A stretch of 64,000 bases of DNA from JBKCUI01 sp052161605 (GCA_052161605.1 CP197409.1), one strand, 5' to 3'. Shown: positions 1 to 9,186, counted from the stretch's first letter. Notes: generated from the letters alone by a model not told the origin. Numbers and translations are program-made.

Positions 1-1416
1 AACCCAGAAACTCGTTCGCAAGGCGGAAAAGATCCAATCCAGCACGGCGCGATATATACGCATGCCTCTTCCTTCACGTGCCTTGATCAAACTCATCAAG
101 GCGGTCTGCCGCTTCGTTAAGTTCTCCGAGGAGAGAATCAGCACCGCCACCGCTATAAAAGAAAGCTGAGGACCGACATCGAACAGGATACCAGGCTGGT
201 ATACCATCAGGATCAGGGCCGTCGTCGCTAGATTGTTCAAGCTCGAAAACTGCCACCCTAAAAGCTTAGCAAAATAGGCCAAGCTCAACATGATGGCTGC
301 ACGCATCACCGGCGGTTTCGCACCACACAGCAAGGCATACCCCCAAACGATCAAACAGACGATGGCAAGTAGTCGCTTGTTCGGGAATCTTGCGAGTGCC
401 CCCAGAAACAGCAAGGCCGACGCGATCATCTCAATGTGCAAGCCCGAAATGGCCAACATGTGAATGGTTCCCGTCGCGAGCAGCTCTTCCTGCAACGCCC
501 ACGATGCCATATCGCGTTGACCAAGAATCAATGCACATGCCAAGTGGGACATTCCGAATGGTACGTTGGCTTCCATCGAATCGATCGCAACGTTGCGTAG
601 CTTGCTCAGCCAGCGATCGAGCCGAAAGCGGTTGGGAGTTTCCCAGCGTTTCATTTTTTCAGGAGAATCGATTCGCAGTTGAAAGTCGTAACCTCGGGAG
701 GTAAAGAACTCGGTCGGATCTCGTTGCCCCGGATTCGTCGCAACGCTCGGTAATTTCCAACGACCGTAGACTTCGACCCGATCGCCGGGCAACCATTCGA
801 TTCGTCCAAGAACGGAAAAGGGAACCAGGAACTCAGCCGGCTGCCACGACTGCTTTTCACGGATCTGCTCAACTCGAATCACCGACGTCGACATCCACGT
901 CTGCCCATCGACTGTCTGAAGGGGATCAGCAGATGGTGGCATACTCGAACCCGTCGATTTCGTCGACATGGACGGGCGTAGCGAGACGGACTGTTCAATC
1001 GTCCCACGCAAAGCGATCGGTTCCCAAGCGAGTCCCGATGACTCCCGGCGAGCAAGATCCCATCTCTGTTGAATTCTCGCTTTGTTGTCATCCGCAAGTC
1101 GACGAGTTCCGTTCTGCACGAAAACGAATAAAGCTGCCACAGCCATGCAGAGGGTGGCGACCTTCCAAACGGGACCGATCGTTCGTTTCCGCAAGCAGAT
1201 GGAACCAAGCCAGTAAGCGAGCAACAGTGCCGTTAAGACCAACAGTCCATTTGATAAAGCCGTTCCGAGTCGAGGCTCCATCGCCACGAAAGTCGCGGTA
1301 ATACCAAACAAACCAACCATTGGGTACCGTTCGATGGCAGCTTGTGTTCGACGACGGCATAGTCTGGCGAGTCGCAATCGGAAAAAATGTAGGTTGTGGC
1401 GGTTGAGCGTTGGCAT
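1..1416 (-). CDS. comEC: ComEC/Rec2-family DNA-uptake channel, N-terminal part (cut by window edge)
   Basis: An uninterrupted minus-strand frame of 472 codons runs from an ATG at 1416 off the left edge; no stop is reached, so the C-terminal part is missing. The N-terminus has two hydrophobic segments (roughly residues 35-80). A soluble region of about 200 residues follows, then the ComEC competence-domain signature: ATGTIHMLAISGLHIE, a run of membrane helices, KPPVMRAA and LFDVGPQLSF. In this family the membrane core forms the inner-membrane channel for single-stranded DNA, and a C-terminal metallo-beta-lactamase-like domain may follow outside the window. An in-frame GTG directly precedes the ATG and could also be the start; a TAA lies a few codons further up. 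It is divergent from rpoD, 231 bases away. The family call is firm; whether this organism is naturally competent is not shown. Confidence 0.85.
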   Translation of the reverse strand, partial: MPTLNRHNLHFFRLRLARLCRRRTQAAIERYPMVGLFGITATFVAMEPRLGTALSNGLLVLTALLLAYWLGSICLRKRTIGPVWKVATLCMAVAALFVFVQNGTRRLADDNKARIQQRWDLARRESSGLAWEPIALRGTIEQSVSLRPSMSTKSTGSSMPPSADPLQTVDGQTWMSTSVIRVEQIREKQSWQPAEFLVPFSVLGRIEWLPGDRVEVYGRWKLPSVATNPGQRDPTEFFTSRGYDFQLRIDSPEKMKRWETPNRFRLDRWLSKLRNVAIDSMEANVPFGMSHLACALILGQRDMASWALQEELLATGTIHMLAISGLHIEMIASALLFLGALARFPNKRLLAIVCLIVWGYALLCGAKPPVMRAAIMLSLAYFAKLLGWQFSSLNNLATTALILMVYQPGILFDVGPQLSFIAVAVLILSSENLTKRQTALMSLIKAREGRGMRIYRAVLDWIFSALRTSFWV

Positions 1417-1647
1417 CACGTTGATTTTTTGCAACAAAAAATGTGGTTAAAAAACAACTTTTTCGGAGTCTTGAAACGGAAGAAATTTTGACTATGGCCC
1501 GCAAACCCTGGTTTTTTCCAGGCCTACGAGTCTCCCACCGATTTTTGAGCCGTTTCTGGCATGTTCCCTGCAATTGTAGGTAAGCATCAGACGGAACCTT
1601 GAGGCTCTGTCGAATGTCAAAGTCACCTACCTTGCGGAGATGCCGAA

Positions 1648-3294
1648 ATGACCCGACGAAACCAACCACGAACAAACCGCCGTAGTCGAAATTCGGGATA
1701 CACCCATCGTAACGAAGACCGAGACTTCGGTGGTTCCTTTGACGCGATTTATGGAGACGAAATTCTTGAGGAAGAAGAGGAAGAGGATGTGGACGGCGAC
1801 GATTACGGCGTAGACATCGACGAGGAACTGCTCGACGAAGAAATGTCCCTCTGGGACGACTCCGATGGCGAAGTCGTCGATGCCACCGAAGATCCGGTTC
1901 GCATGTACCTGATGCAAATGGGTGAAATTCCTCTTTTGACCCGCCAACAAGAAGTGTCAGCGGCCAAGCAAATTGAGGTCACCCGTTACGATTATCGACT
2001 ATGGATGCTCGCAACCGATTTTATGCTCCAAGGTGCTACGAAGCTCCTCGAGCAAGTTCGCGACGGCAAGCTTCGATTGGATCGCACCATCGAGGTCAGC
2101 GTGACCAACGCCACCGAGAAGGTTGCCATCATGCGACGAATCGGTCCCAATATTAAGACACTCCGCCACCTGCTTCTCCGCAATTACGGTGACTACTACC
2201 TAGCTATCGATAAATCGAAGCCGATGGAAGATCGACGCAACGCTTGGAAGCGATTGGTCTGCCGCCGCAACAAAGCGGTCCGATTGGTCGAGGAGATGAA
2301 TCTTCGAACCAACCGATTGGAGCCGATGTTCAACAAGCTGATCGCAATCCAAAACCAAATGGTTACATTGAAGGCACGGATCGAAGAAGCCAAAGTCCAT
2401 GGACATTCGGACGGCGACTCTGTCGAAAAACTTACCGCCGAAGTTCGCTACCTGATGAGAATCACCTACGAGACACCCGCAACTCTGACTCGTCGTGTTC
2501 ATCGAGTGATCGCCAACCGCGTCAAGTACGATGCTGCCAAGCGAGACTTGTCCGCTGGTAACCTGCGACTGGTCGTTTCCATTGCGAAGAAGTATCGCAA
2601 CCGAGGCCTGAGCTTCTTGGACCTGATCCAAGAGGGTAACACTGGTCTGATGCGAGCCGTTGACAAGTTCGAGTACGAGCGAGGCTTTAAGTTCTCGACC
2701 TACGCAACTTGGTGGATTCGTCAAGCGATCACCCGTGCTATCGCTGACCAAAGCCGTACGATTCGAGTTCCTGTTCACATGATTGATACCATGAGCAAGG
2801 TTCGTCAAATAACTCGTGACTTGATTCAAGAGCTAGGTCGTGAGCCAAGCGTGGAAGAGACTGCAGCGCGAGCTGGTCTCAGTGTGGATGATGCTCGCGT
2901 GGTGATCAAGATGGCTCGTCAACCATTGTCCCTGGATCAACCTGTCGGTGATCATGACGATAGTTTCTTCGGTGAGTTTCTTGAAGATCATCGCAACGAT
3001 GACCCCTTGTATGAGACCAACCAAGAAACCCTTAAGCAACAAATTCACGAAGCGATGCAAACCTTGAACTATCGCGAGCGAGAAATCCTCAAGCTCCGAT
3101 ACGGCTTGGCTGACGGATATGCTTACACCCTCGAAGAAGTTGGTAAGATTTTCCAAGTGACCCGAGAACGCGTTCGTCAAATTGAGAGCAAGGCAGTTAA
3201 GAAGCTGCAACATCCTCAACGAAGCAAGTCCCTGTCCAGCTTCGTGGATGGTGTCGACGTCCCGGCTTACCTCGAAACAAGCTTGGGAGAATAG
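1648..3294 (+). CDS. rpoD: RNA polymerase primary sigma factor (sigma-70/RpoD)
   Basis: Housekeeping sigma factor of 548 aa. After a basic start comes a strongly acidic stretch (residues about 33-75). Region 1.2 follows (DPVRMYLMQMGEIPLL), then a long non-conserved helical insert (about 110-300), region 2 with LSFLDLIQEGNTGLMRAV and FKFSTYATWWIRQAI, region 3 with a VHMIDT motif, and region 4 with TLEEVGKIFQVTRERVRQIE at the -35-binding helix-turn-helix. All core-binding and promoter-recognition segments are present and the length suits a primary sigma factor. GGAG lies about 10 bases before the ATG. The acidic N-terminus stands where region 1.1 normally lies but does not read like classical 1.1. 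Group 1 is more likely than an alternative group 2 factor because of the long insert and complete region 4. Confidence 0.93.
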   Translation: MTRRNQPRTNRRSRNSGYTHRNEDRDFGGSFDAIYGDEILEEEEEEDVDGDDYGVDIDEELLDEEMSLWDDSDGEVVDATEDPVRMYLMQMGEIPLLTRQQEVSAAKQIEVTRYDYRLWMLATDFMLQGATKLLEQVRDGKLRLDRTIEVSVTNATEKVAIMRRIGPNIKTLRHLLLRNYGDYYLAIDKSKPMEDRRNAWKRLVCRRNKAVRLVEEMNLRTNRLEPMFNKLIAIQNQMVTLKARIEEAKVHGHSDGDSVEKLTAEVRYLMRITYETPATLTRRVHRVIANRVKYDAAKRDLSAGNLRLVVSIAKKYRNRGLSFLDLIQEGNTGLMRAVDKFEYERGFKFSTYATWWIRQAITRAIADQSRTIRVPVHMIDTMSKVRQITRDLIQELGREPSVEETAARAGLSVDDARVVIKMARQPLSLDQPVGDHDDSFFGEFLEDHRNDDPLYETNQETLKQQIHEAMQTLNYREREILKLRYGLADGYAYTLEEVGKIFQVTRERVRQIESKAVKKLQHPQRSKSLSSFVDGVDVPAYLETSLGE

Positions 3295-3378
3295 TCCCTG
3301 GCTACTAACCAATCACGGAATTGTTATGGCAATAACGATTCCTGCATCACTTCCCGAAGCTCGACCTCGACATTCCGA

Positions 3379-3397
3379 CCTAGCGGTTTCTGCTAGG
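3379..3397. terminator. Weak hairpin downstream of rpoD
   Basis: CCTAGC and GCTAGG form a 6-bp stem with a 7-base loop about 85 bases after the rpoD stop. No run of T follows, so it is only a weak terminator candidate. It overlaps the end of the transposase remnant on the other strand. Confidence 0.3.
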
Positions 3398-3464
3398 GCG
3401 TAAACGGACTGACGATGGTCCATTGTTCATCACTCAGATCGGTTAGGTAAGCGGCTCGTGTCAT
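3393..3464 (-). pseudogene. IS5-family transposase N-terminal remnant
   Basis: A minus-strand frame of 23 codons reads MTRAAYLTDLSDEQWTIVSP and then runs into a stop after three more residues. The pattern L-T-D-L-S-D-E-Q-W-x-I-V-x-P is the characteristic N-terminus of many IS5-family transposases (YPTDLTDEQW-type). The rest of the transposase (DDE core) is absent; the rpoD end lies directly beyond. This is a dead fragment marking an old insertion. I could not identify terminal inverted repeats. Confidence 0.6.
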
Positions 3465-3809
3465 AGCGACGTCCTTGTCGGATAAAGTTGCAAAATCCCC
3501 CACGTTGCGCGGGTTCGCAGCACAGGAACAATCCAATCCCGCGACTCCAGATTCAGCTCCACCTGTTAAACCGGCACGGTGACCAGACGCAATTGCTTGG
3601 AGTATCCCTTCCGCATCCTTTCAACCAAAAAAAAATTTCGGGACAGAACTAGATAGGCTCTCCATTAAAGAGGGGGATGGTCACAGGCGATTTAGTCTAC
3701 CTCTAACCATTCCTACGGAATCGAGATCTGCAAACACTCAATGCAGAAAAAATTTGGACAAATAATCGACACTCCTTACCGATTCGCAGTGTAACTTAAC
3801 GGTCAACCG
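3465..3809. other. Intergenic stretch with no gene
   Basis: AT-rich in the middle (around 3620-3790), with no convincing open frame. A short repeat CGGTCAAC occurs twice around 3800-3822, next to the stop of the cytochrome gene. The 5' side probably belonged to the same lost insertion sequence as the transposase remnant. I see nothing else. Confidence 0.4.
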
Positions 3810-4574
3810 TCAACGGTCAACGATCTTTTGGGGCCACTTGGCACCGGCGTCGATCCACCCCTGCAGGACGTCAGCCTGTCGGTCTGATAACTTATGAGCA
3901 GCGGCCATGCGCATGTTGGGTCGCTGGCCTCGAACAATTGCGATCAATGGACTTTCTGCGCTCTTGCCGGGTATTACCAACGCGGGCCCCCCGTCCTGGC
4001 CAAAAAAATCTTCGCGCCGATCGATTCGGAAATCACCGTACCCCCGGCTCGGGCCGTGACATCGAACGCACGAAGCCTCCAAGATCGGATGGACATCCCT
4101 CCAGAAATCGATCCCGGCACTAGTCACCTCCGCCCCGAGCGTTTCCCTTTTCGATTCCGTGGCGGTTGTTTCTCCCGAGGGGGCTGTCGAGTAGGGAGGA
4201 TCGCTTCTGTCGCGGACAGAAATCTCGGCGATCCAGGCAAACAGTGCGAGGGTCATGATCACCACCACCGCAGTGATGGCTCCACTGCGAACGTGTTGGC
4301 TCTGGGGATTCCTCGCCAAACCGAATCGCTGTCCGACGGTGGCGGCTACCCAATGCCAGTGGAGAGCCAGGTGCACCACTAGGACGGCGAGCAACCCAAC
4401 ACTCATCCAAAAGTGGAATCGCCCCCATTCATGACGGGTCAAACCCCACAGGTACAGCGACTTGTTCGCTCCTGGCGGCAATGGAAAGTAGAGGATGTAC
4501 CCGGTCGCGACCACACCAAGGAAAAAGGCTGCGGCCAGGAGATCAATGGTCAAGTTGACGGTGGTTCGTTTCAA
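3810..4574 (-). CDS. Membrane cytochrome: DUF4405/b-type heme domain fused to planctomycete cytochrome c domain
   Basis: 254 aa. Residues 1-120 hold three membrane helices (about 8-30, 50-72, 98-118) with several histidines in and near them (HEWGRFHF, HLALHWHW), as in DUF4405/cytochrome b561-like membrane proteins. After a linker, residues about 160-250 form a PSCyt1-type domain with a single heme site (SCVRCHG), a GKSAESPL segment, an M-R-M axial-ligand-like segment and AGAKWP at the end. The likely role is moving electrons between the membrane quinone pool and a c-type heme in the periplasm. The physiological partner is unknown and no oxidase or dehydrogenase is adjacent. The start ATG is followed at once by the first helix, which supports it. 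Confidence 0.72.
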   Translation of the reverse strand: MKRTTVNLTIDLLAAAFFLGVVATGYILYFPLPPGANKSLYLWGLTRHEWGRFHFWMSVGLLAVLVVHLALHWHWVAATVGQRFGLARNPQSQHVRSGAITAVVVIMTLALFAWIAEISVRDRSDPPYSTAPSGETTATESKRETLGAEVTSAGIDFWRDVHPILEASCVRCHGPSRGYGDFRIDRREDFFGQDGGPALVIPGKSAESPLIAIVRGQRPNMRMAAAHKLSDRQADVLQGWIDAGAKWPQKIVDR

Positions 4575-5079
4575 GTGTCGTTTTCGAATGAAATAGCATT
4601 CCCGGATGGTCTAAGCCGCTTGCCGACACCAAAACCGACACGGCTGGCGAACAGCTCGACCGGGATGATCGAGCGAAAGCGGGTGATTTCCTTCAAGCCA
4701 GGCTTGAACGATGGACCACTTAGCGTCCACTCCTTGGTCCCTGCATGTGGTTCCTACAGGTCACCTGTCCTGAAGCGTAGTATCTACACCTCAAGCTTGC
4801 ATTGTACAGTTCAAGATTGCGGTGACAACGATCCACTCATCGATTCAGATGTAGTCAGGAACCGCTCTCCGTTGAGCTCGCTTAGCGTGAGCGCGACTGA
4901 TCAGCACAAGGCCTTCGAATTCTACTTCTTCATGATAATGTGATAATGCGAAACCCTTTCTAGACGATTCAGCCTTCTCCCAGCCCGGGATATCGATAAT
5001 CCGGATCGGCACCTAGAGAACGCTTCATCAAATGGGGCCTAGGTCGCGTTTCGATCGTTCAGAGCGTTATCACGCCCTT

Positions 5080-5105
5080 CGCCCAGCAGAGTAACCTGCT
5101 GGGCG
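5080..5105. terminator. 10-bp perfect hairpin
   Basis: CGCCCAGCAG and CTGCTGGGCG pair perfectly around a 6-base loop (AGTAAC). It lies about 130 bases beyond the stop of the leftward exoprotein gene. No T-run follows on either strand, so termination or RNA-end stabilisation is inferred only. Confidence 0.5.
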
Positions 5106-5152
5106 ACTAAGGGGGATATTGCCAGAGTGGCTAGGGTAGAGAAATTCGAAAA

Positions 5153-5175
5153 GACGGAGGTGTGAAACCTCCGTC
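5153..5175. terminator. 9-bp perfect hairpin
   Basis: GACGGAGGT and ACCTCCGTC pair around a 5-base loop (GTGAA), 63 bases past the stop of the leftward exoprotein gene. This is the nearest terminator-like structure for that gene, although it lacks a clear T-run. Confidence 0.5.
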
Positions 5176-5237
5176 GGCTTAGCGTGACATGATCTTCCAA
5201 ACCTATATCGTTTACTGATGCGTAAACAGCAATTGAT

Positions 5238-6797
5238 TTAGATTTGCTTCCACTTGACCATGAAGCGTTGCGTACCTTCAGCAGTTAGTAGTTCCTCATC
5301 ATCACTAGGGTCTAAGTCGATCGTTGTGTCTGTGACAGACCCGCGTACGTATAACGAATTGCTTGTGTCAACGAACAAACTGCTAACGGATGAACTCCCT
5401 TCCTCATGGTCGAATACCACCGACCAAGCGTAAGCTCCTACGGGAGTGTATTTAAGAACGAACCCGCTGGAGGTATTTACCATATGATCCCCCCCCGCAA
5501 CTCCAGGTGTGAAATCGACAACCGTTGGAACAAAACCTGATACCGTATTTCCGGTGCTTATGAATCCTCCGATATAGATGCTTCCATCCGGCCCCACGGT
5601 TACGTCCGACTCTCGGAAATTAACGTTGGAACTAGGCAAGGAAATACTCCTCGCCCAAGCTAGGCTGCCGTTGGTGTTCAGCTTGGTTACAAATCGTCGG
5701 TCGGTTACAGGTAAGTCGAAAACTTTAGAGCTAGGATCAAAGTCAACTCTGCCTTCATACCACCCGGACACGACGATGTTGCCGTTGGGATCAATATCGA
5801 CGTAATGAATGTCCGACGTTCCGACCGTCCCGTTCGCAGACATTCCATTAAAGGTAGTAACCCAGGAAAGGGCTCCAGCATTGGTTAGCTTGAGGACTAG
5901 GCCGCTTTCGCTTCCTGTCGAAGTAACGATTCGCTTCTTGGAACTCGGGTCGACATCCAAGGAACCCGAGAAAGTCGTAGCCAGAATCACGCTTCCAGTA
6001 GAATCGATCTCGAGACCTCCTCTCACTCCTGTGAAATTGTTCGTGGCAAACTGATGCCTAAATTGCATGACTCCGTTGGCACTTCTCTTTTCGATCGTTT
6101 GCGATAACTGTGTTGTATTATTGCTGCTGCTGACGCGAGCGAACACGGACCCATTTGTATCCGTCACGAGATCGTAAACAGTTTCTTGAGCAGTAGTAGC
6201 GGGCCCGACAACGCTAGCCCACAATGCATTTCCGTTAGGACTATATGCGGCAATGAAGGCATCCGAACTCCCGGCTGAACGCAACTGCCGCCCCGCAATC
6301 AACGCGTTTTGATCAGAGGTTGAAACGAAGTCGCCTCCTACGAAGACATTCCCCTTGCTATCCACGATGAGGTCCCTGGTCCTTCCACCCTTCAGTTCCC
6401 GGACCCATTCGAAACCGCCATCCTTGTTGTATTTGACGACGTAATAGCGGCTGTTGATGGTTAGGCCACTGTCGATCGTACTAACGTCATTAACCAGGAT
6501 ATCAGCTCCGTTTGCCCCCCGATCGACAGTAGGATCAAAGTCGACTCTACCTTGAAAGGGGCCGGTTCGATAAACGTTTCCCAATCTATCGATGTGAAAA
6601 CCGGATATCCCCGTGTCGGTACTCAATTCGACGGAGGCGAATTCGACCGGCGGGAAACTGGCATCAAATGTGATTCGGTTTTCGAGGTTCTCCACCCGAA
6701 GAGGTCGGCTTCGTAGCCGACGGGACTGCAAGTCTCGTTTGCTCGACCTGGACGCTTTGGAAGCTGGAGAAAGTCGACGGATCAAATTTCGGAGCAT
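5238..6797 (-). CDS. Secreted SBBP-type beta-propeller protein with LEN-R N-terminal export motif
   Basis: 519 aa. The N-terminus is rich in Arg and Ser and contains RPLRVENLENRITFDAS, which matches the planctomycete LEPR-like extracellular N-terminal motif (a basic leader followed by LExR and a small-residue site). The rest consists of propeller repeats of about 60 residues, each with a GNVY- or GSIY-like strand and a V-D-F-D-P-S-like turn (FQGRVDFDP, GSLDVDPSS, YEGRVDFDPSS, TTIDLDPSD). This is the SBBP repeat pattern of extracellular planctomycete proteins. No dockerin, sorting signal or catalytic domain is visible, so a binding or structural role at the surface is inferred. An AAGGA box lies 9 bases before the ATG. 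It appears to be a single-gene unit. Confidence 0.7.
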   Translation of the reverse strand: MLRNLIRRLSPASKASRSSKRDLQSRRLRSRPLRVENLENRITFDASFPPVEFASVELSTDTGISGFHIDRLGNVYRTGPFQGRVDFDPTVDRGANGADILVNDVSTIDSGLTINSRYYVVKYNKDGGFEWVRELKGGRTRDLIVDSKGNVFVGGDFVSTSDQNALIAGRQLRSAGSSDAFIAAYSPNGNALWASVVGPATTAQETVYDLVTDTNGSVFARVSSSNNTTQLSQTIEKRSANGVMQFRHQFATNNFTGVRGGLEIDSTGSVILATTFSGSLDVDPSSKKRIVTSTGSESGLVLKLTNAGALSWVTTFNGMSANGTVGTSDIHYVDIDPNGNIVVSGWYEGRVDFDPSSKVFDLPVTDRRFVTKLNTNGSLAWARSISLPSSNVNFRESDVTVGPDGSIYIGGFISTGNTVSGFVPTVVDFTPGVAGGDHMVNTSSGFVLKYTPVGAYAWSVVFDHEEGSSSVSSLFVDTSNSLYVRGSVTDTTIDLDPSDDEELLTAEGTQRFMVKWKQI

Positions 6798-7359
6798 GGG
6801 AATCTTTCCTTATGAACTTTGCTATTAATTGCTGCAAGCTTTGGGACAGGGACCACGACACGACGCGTGCGCGGCCTTCACCATAAAAGGTCCAAGCGTC
6901 CCGGAGTTGTGACCGAAATTTTTCTAAAAATCTGCACATGGACATAGCATTAGTGATTTTGCTACAAATCAGAGCCTTGGTTGCTTGGACCTGAGCGAGA
7001 GGCCCGCTGCCATTTGCGATCGCAGTATGGATTTGAGGGCATGCCATTTCCCGTACTCGACCGATACCTCCGAAATACTGATCGAGGCATCGGGTGGCAT
7101 GCATGGTGCGGTAGCATACGTTCCCTAATGCTCCTGGCTTGGGAACCGTCATTTTTTCAGAACTGATGGATTCGCTGGAATCGCGGAGCAAATCCTAATG
7201 AATCGAACGTATGTTCTTTCAGAAATAGCCAGCCAAGATAGTATCGGATTCAGGGGACCACTTCACTACTGTCCTCTGCACAGGTAATGCGTAGATTTCA
7301 ATCTAAACCTCAACTTTTACTTAAACTATTTGTTTAGCAACACCAGATTGTGTGAAGGT
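6798..7359. other. Intergenic region, no recognisable gene
   Basis: About 560 bases between two leftward genes. It holds the upstream region of the exoprotein gene and the downstream region of the TrhO-RluA gene. The open frames here lack plausible ribosome sites and family resemblance. I found no RNA gene or clear repeat. Confidence 0.4.
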
Positions 7360-9186
7360 TTACCCTGGCTCAACCCCGAAGAGATTTGAAGGTTGCGCAA
7401 CCCAGTTGACGATGTCCTGTGTTCGAGGATGTCGTAGCGACATCTTCCAACAGTGTAGGCCAATCGGTACTTTTGCGAGCTCTTGGTCAGGCAATTCCCT
7501 GCTCTCACCACCAGCTAAATAGAGTGGGTCGTTCACGACGGGATGCCCCAGATAAGCAGTGTGGAGACGGATCTGATGGGTTCGTCCCGTCAGCGGCGTG
7601 GCCTCCAGAATCGTACAAGCCTCTTGTCGTTTCCAAACCCGAAACTCCGTCTTGGACACCGCCCCTTCCGTATCGATTTTACGACCACCATTGGGCAAAC
7701 TTTCTTGGCTGATCGCCTCCTCGCAAACCATGGAATCCCAAGGAACAACTCCTTCCACAGCGACTAGGTAGGTCTTGCTAACCTTGCCTTCGGAAAATTG
7801 CGTTTGAATCTTGAGGGAGTCTTGGTGCCGTCGTGCAAGTATAGTCAAGCCGGTCGTGTTCGCGTCCAGTCGATGACATGGCCTCAATATCTCCGGTGCG
7901 TAGGCTTGTTCGAGAATAGCGATCAACGTATTCTTGTTGAATCGGCCCGAGGGATGGACCGGGAGTGGTGCACCTTTGTTTACAACAATGACCGCCTCGT
8001 CTTCGTAGATCAACTCGATTTCGGATGAAACCTCAGGCTCTGTCGTGTTGGGCATCAATTGCAGAAATCGGTCCCCCTCTTTCGTAATATGCTGCGGATC
8101 GACGGGTGCTAGTTCTCGACGTGGATCTTGGATTAAGCCCGCGTGAATCGCAGATTCCCAAGCTTCGCGGCCGTAACCGGGAATGGCACCGTCGAGGGCA
8201 TCCAAAAGTGGCAGTCCTGCAAATCGACGAGGAATCGAGACCCAACGCTTGTTCTCGTAAGGAATGGTTCCCAGCTGCTGTTTTGCGATTTTAAGGATGA
8301 CATCTTGGCGTTGTCGTCGCGAGATGTCTGGATCTTGGTAGCAATAAGGACAAGACTTTGCCACAACATACTTGGGAGATTTGACATCTTCCTCAGTTAA
8401 AGAATGTCGGCAAGCAAAACATTCGGCGTAGCCGGACGGCTTCAAGCCGGCGTTGACGGCAACTCGCTGATCAAACACAAAGCAATCGCCGTCGTAATGT
8501 GCCTGTTCGCACTCTTCAAAGTACTTGAGAATCCCCCCCTCGAGTTGATACATGTTTTCGAATCCGAGCCCTTCCATGTAAGGACCAATCTTTTCACAGC
8601 GGATCCCACCGGTGCAAAACATCACGACTGGTTTACTCCGGACGTCTTCGGGGAGTTCGGCGGCAGCTTTGGGAAAATCGCGAAACGTCTTGAGCCGGAA
8701 ATCGATGGCGTTCTTAAACGTACCCAAATCGGTTTCGTAGTCGTTTCGCGTATCGATCAATGTCACTTCCTTGCCCGAATCGAGCCAGGCTTTCAGCTCC
8801 TGCGGTTTCAGCTTGGGAGTCGCGTTGGGTTTGGGCTCGACACGGATGGCTCCGCGAGCGGTTTCCACCTCGAGCACACCTCCGACTCCGACCGGCACGA
8901 TCTCCCGCTTGATCTTTACGACCATACGCTGAAAGGGCTGATAGTCGGTCAGGCTTTCCTTGACCTCCAGATTGTTAAGTTCTGAATGAGAGCTTTTGAT
9001 GTAACTCAAAAACTCATCGATCGAAGCACGCTCGCCTGCAATGAACATGTTGATTCCCTCGAGGCTGATCAGGACCGTGCCACGCAACCTGAGTTCGTTG
9101 GCCAAGGTACGCAACTTGGTCCGCCTCTCCTCCAGAGAATCAAAGGGAAAATAGCGATACGCCGCGATGTTGACAATGGTTGGCAT
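7360..9186 (-). CDS. TrhO-type tRNA U34 hydroxylase (rhodanese) fused to an RluA-family pseudouridine synthase
   Basis: 608 aa with two complete enzymes. Residues 1-95 match the N-terminal acylphosphatase-like domain of TrhO/YceA. A rhodanese domain (about 125-225) follows, with the active cysteine in MFCTGGIRCEKI, then a C-x2-C...C-x2-C segment (CFAC, CPYC) that could bind zinc. TrhO makes 5-hydroxyuridine at position 34 of tRNA. Residues about 385-600 are an RluA-type synthase: IVVNKGAPLPVHPSG, the catalytic aspartate in HRLDANTTGL, and GRTHQIRLH. Both parts carry their catalytic residues, so both should be active. A link of about 60 residues separates them. The natural reading is one polypeptide that modifies uridines in two ways, in the cytoplasm. 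The RNA target of the RluA half cannot be read from sequence. Confidence 0.88.
   Translation of the reverse strand: MPTIVNIAAYRYFPFDSLEERRTKLRTLANELRLRGTVLISLEGINMFIAGERASIDEFLSYIKSSHSELNNLEVKESLTDYQPFQRMVVKIKREIVPVGVGGVLEVETARGAIRVEPKPNATPKLKPQELKAWLDSGKEVTLIDTRNDYETDLGTFKNAIDFRLKTFRDFPKAAAELPEDVRSKPVVMFCTGGIRCEKIGPYMEGLGFENMYQLEGGILKYFEECEQAHYDGDCFVFDQRVAVNAGLKPSGYAECFACRHSLTEEDVKSPKYVVAKSCPYCYQDPDISRRQRQDVILKIAKQQLGTIPYENKRWVSIPRRFAGLPLLDALDGAIPGYGREAWESAIHAGLIQDPRRELAPVDPQHITKEGDRFLQLMPNTTEPEVSSEIELIYEDEAVIVVNKGAPLPVHPSGRFNKNTLIAILEQAYAPEILRPCHRLDANTTGLTILARRHQDSLKIQTQFSEGKVSKTYLVAVEGVVPWDSMVCEEAISQESLPNGGRKIDTEGAVSKTEFRVWKRQEACTILEATPLTGRTHQIRLHTAYLGHPVVNDPLYLAGGESRELPDQELAKVPIGLHCWKMSLRHPRTQDIVNWVAQPSNLFGVEPG

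Larger units (their letters stand above)
4575..5237. other. Intergenic region with two strong hairpins
   Basis: About 660 bases between two leftward genes. No open frame here looks coding on either strand; a plus-strand frame across 4413-4943 is a shadow of the cytochrome gene that continues into non-coding sequence. The recognisable elements are two perfect stem-loops at 5080-5105 and 5153-5175, close to the 3' end of the exoprotein gene. Confidence 0.5.

Noticed and set aside
1088..1675. 195-codon minus-strand open frame crossing into rpoD
   Set aside because: It overlaps the comEC start in another frame; the comEC frame has clear family motifs.
2200..2829. 209-codon minus-strand open frame
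   Set aside because: It is antisense to rpoD with no recognisable domain; a shadow of a strongly biased gene.
4413..4943. 176-codon plus-strand open frame
   Set aside because: Half is antisense to the cytochrome gene; the rest is low-complexity intergenic sequence without motifs or ribosome site.
6664..7191. 175-codon minus-strand open frame upstream of the exoprotein
   Set aside because: It overlaps the exoprotein N-terminus in a different frame; no domain, no ribosome site.
8404..8985. 193-codon plus-strand open frame
   Set aside because: It lies wholly opposite the TrhO-RluA gene, has no family motif, and follows that gene's codon phase.
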